Shown here piece by piece: positions 62,847 to 64,000 of a stretch of 64,000 bases of DNA. The notes below the pieces were generated by a model. That model worked only from the letters and a program-made list of their open reading frames with translations. It was not told the DNA's origin and did not search any database. This DNA comes from Comamonadaceae bacterium. GTDB lineage: Bacteria > Pseudomonadota > Gammaproteobacteria > Burkholderiales > Burkholderiaceae_C. The stretch spans positions 248,001 through 312,000 of the forward strand of contig JAIXUG010000004.1 of NCBI GenBank assembly GCA_027484105.1, in the 5' to 3' direction. The translations under genes were made by a program, and so were the position numbers. The number at the start of each line of letters is the position of its first letter. The stretch's first letter is position 1.

Positions 62847-63761
62847 TCAGTGGGGGGTGTTGTCGGCGTGTGGGCTGGGGGGAGGCTTTTGAAATTCGCG
62901 CCACAGCAAATACAAGCCGCTGGCCACCACCACCAAGGTGCCCAGCACCACGGCCAAGTCGGGCACCTGACCAAAGACCAGCCAACCCAGCAGGCTCATG
63001 TAAATGATCTGCTGGTACAAAAATGGTCCCAGCACCGCCGCCGAGGCATAGCGGTGGGCCACCGCCACAAAGTAGTGGCCAATGCCGCCGCACAAACCGG
63101 CCAAGCCCATGATGAACCATTCCAGCACGGTGGCCGGGTTTTGCCAGTGCCACAGCGCCACAGGCGTCAACACCAAAGTGGCCACCACCGCCGAGGTCAG
63201 CTGGGTGGTGGCGGGGTTTTCGCTGCTGGCCAGGTAGCGGGTCATCATGTTGAACAAGGCGTACAAAATGGCATTGAGTGCTGACAACAAAATGGCCGGG
63301 TGAAAGCCTTGGCTGCCGGGGCGGATGATGACCAGCACGCCCGCAAAGCCCACGGCGATGGCCAGCCAGCGCTTGGCGTCCAGCCGCTCGCCCAACCACC
63401 ACGCCGAGAGCAAGGCGATCAAAATCGGCACAGAAAACTGCATGGCCCCGGTTTCTGCCAGCTGCAAATACTGCAAGGCCCAGAAATTGAGTGCGGTCAT
63501 CGACGCCAGCATCAAGCCGCGCAACAGCTGCAAGCGGGGGTGACGCCAGCGCAGCAAATCGCCTTTGACCGAGGGCGCAAACACCGCGATGGAAAACAGC
63601 GAATGCGTGAGAAAGCGCATCCACACCACCTGCATCACGGGCAGGGTGAGCACCAGCCACTTGGCCGATGCATCCAGCACCGCAAACATCAAGGTGGTGA
63701 CGGTGACCAGCGCAATGCCGATGCGGCGGTGCCGGGCGCTGTCGCTGAAAAGCTGACTCAT
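62847..63761 (-). CDS. EamA/DMT-family transporter
   Basis: Ten-helix inner-membrane carrier of 304 aa with two EamA repeats, the second starting near ILLSALNAILYALFNMM. FLYQQIIYMSLLGWLVFGQ is the typical repeat end. It may export or import a metabolite; the substrate is not readable. It lies 37 bp upstream of the cyclase gene and 10 bp after the SDR gene, all on the minus strand, so the SDR, transporter, cyclase and Bug genes may form one operon. Confidence 0.87.
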   Translation of the reverse strand: MSQLFSDSARHRRIGIALVTVTTLMFAVLDASAKWLVLTLPVMQVVWMRFLTHSLFSIAVFAPSVKGDLLRWRHPRLQLLRGLMLASMTALNFWALQYLQLAETGAMQFSVPILIALLSAWWLGERLDAKRWLAIAVGFAGVLVIIRPGSQGFHPAILLSALNAILYALFNMMTRYLASSENPATTQLTSAVVATLVLTPVALWHWQNPATVLEWFIMGLAGLCGGIGHYFVAVAHRYASAAVLGPFLYQQIIYMSLLGWLVFGQVPDLAVVLGTLVVVASGLYLLWREFQKPPPSPHADNTPH

Positions 63762-63771
63762 GGGGCCGGGC

Positions 63772-64000
63772 TCAGCGTTTGGCCGGTGTCTCCAGCCCGC
63801 CTGTGTAAAAGCGGTTGAAGGTGGGCGAGATGATCAACTCGTTGATGCAGGTGCGCGCCGGCATCTGGGCCAAAAACAAGATGGCTTGGCCCATGTCCTC
63901 GGCTTGCACCATGCGTTCGCGCTGCTCGGCCGATGGCGGCACGGGCCGTTTGTCCAAAATGGGCGTGGCCACTTCGCCCGGCAAAAGTGAGGTGGCCCGG
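63772..64000 (-). CDS. Short-chain dehydrogenase/reductase (5' end outside window)
   Basis: C-terminal 75 residues of an SDR oxidoreductase. RATSLLPGEVATPILDKRP is the loop after the catalytic helix (usual PG-x-V-x-T-P), followed by QAEDMGQAILFLAQMPARTCINELIISP, the final Rossmann strand with the conserved E-L-x-I. The reading frame stays open to the right edge. The catalytic YxxxK and the cofactor site lie outside. Assignment to SDR is firm; substrate unknown. Confidence 0.88.
   Translation of the reverse strand, partial: RATSLLPGEVATPILDKRPVPPSAEQRERMVQAEDMGQAILFLAQMPARTCINELIISPTFNRFYTGGLETPAKR

Overview
The window looks like chromosomal DNA of a GC-rich betaproteobacterium of the Burkholderiales, most likely Comamonadaceae (the Limnohabitans / Rhodoferax / Polaromonas area). 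The reasons are three separate Bug-type periplasmic solute receptors sitting among catabolic genes, a complete gentisate operon, PaaZ, a very long Lys/Ala-rich RpoD, and many MFS/DMT/ABC-binding-protein genes. I see no IS element, phage, CRISPR array, rRNA or tRNA. Coding density is very high and no gap exceeds about 300 bp.

Layout. 1-2.9 kb: the end of a P-type cation ATPase, then an aldo/keto reductase. 2.9-6.5 kb (minus): a four-gene operon turning 3-hydroxybenzoate into fumarate and pyruvate. It is divergent from paaZ (phenylacetate ring opening), and the shared control region carries two different inverted repeats. 8.8-10 kb: a YkgJ cysteine-cluster protein and a dienelactone hydrolase. 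10-17.7 kb (minus): a compact, visibly AT-richer five-gene locus encoding a Crp/Fnr regulator, an HlyD-type adaptor, a BcsA-like glycosyltransferase with PilZ domain, a lone branched-chain-amino-acid-type binding protein, and a membrane PAS-GGDEF-EAL protein. It reads as a self-contained ligand-sensing, c-di-GMP-controlled exopolysaccharide system and is the most interesting part of the window.

18-29 kb: housekeeping genes (rpoD, mog, yjgA, pmbA, a DMT exporter, yqeY, rpsU, a BaiN/YhiN-type flavoprotein, cobA, tsaD). The usual rpsU-(yqeY)-dnaG-rpoD order is broken and no dnaG is present here. 29.5-34 kb: an ABC binding protein, a TPP riboswitch directly upstream of a Na+/solute symporter, and an aldehyde dehydrogenase. 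34-41 kb: a GntR-centred catabolic cluster (Bug receptor, PdxA-like dehydrogenase, GntR, MFS) next to an M81 metallopeptidase and a C45 amide hydrolase, with a perfect 16-bp palindrome between gntR and pdxA. 41-45 kb: hydrolases, a transglutaminase-like protein, an MBL-fold enzyme and a 2-oxopentenoate hydratase.

45-51 kb: stress and DNA repair. A RelE/ParE-HTH toxin-antitoxin pair sits behind a perfect 20-bp palindrome. It is followed by umuD-cho under one LexA box and, 4 kb away, umuC under a second. Between them lie a serine hydrolase, a truncated PPOX remnant, folB, an HNH nuclease and a SOUL protein. 51-55 kb: a B12-binding regulator, an HtrA-like protein with a broken catalytic triad, a flavin reductase and a cysteine-less glutaredoxin. 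55-64 kb: a second catabolic region (DAO oxidase, OCD/mu-crystallin enzyme, RraA-like aldolase and Bug receptor, divergent from a TauD dioxygenase), then an Mrr-like membrane protein, a third Bug receptor with a cyclase-family hydrolase, a DMT transporter and the end of an SDR gene.
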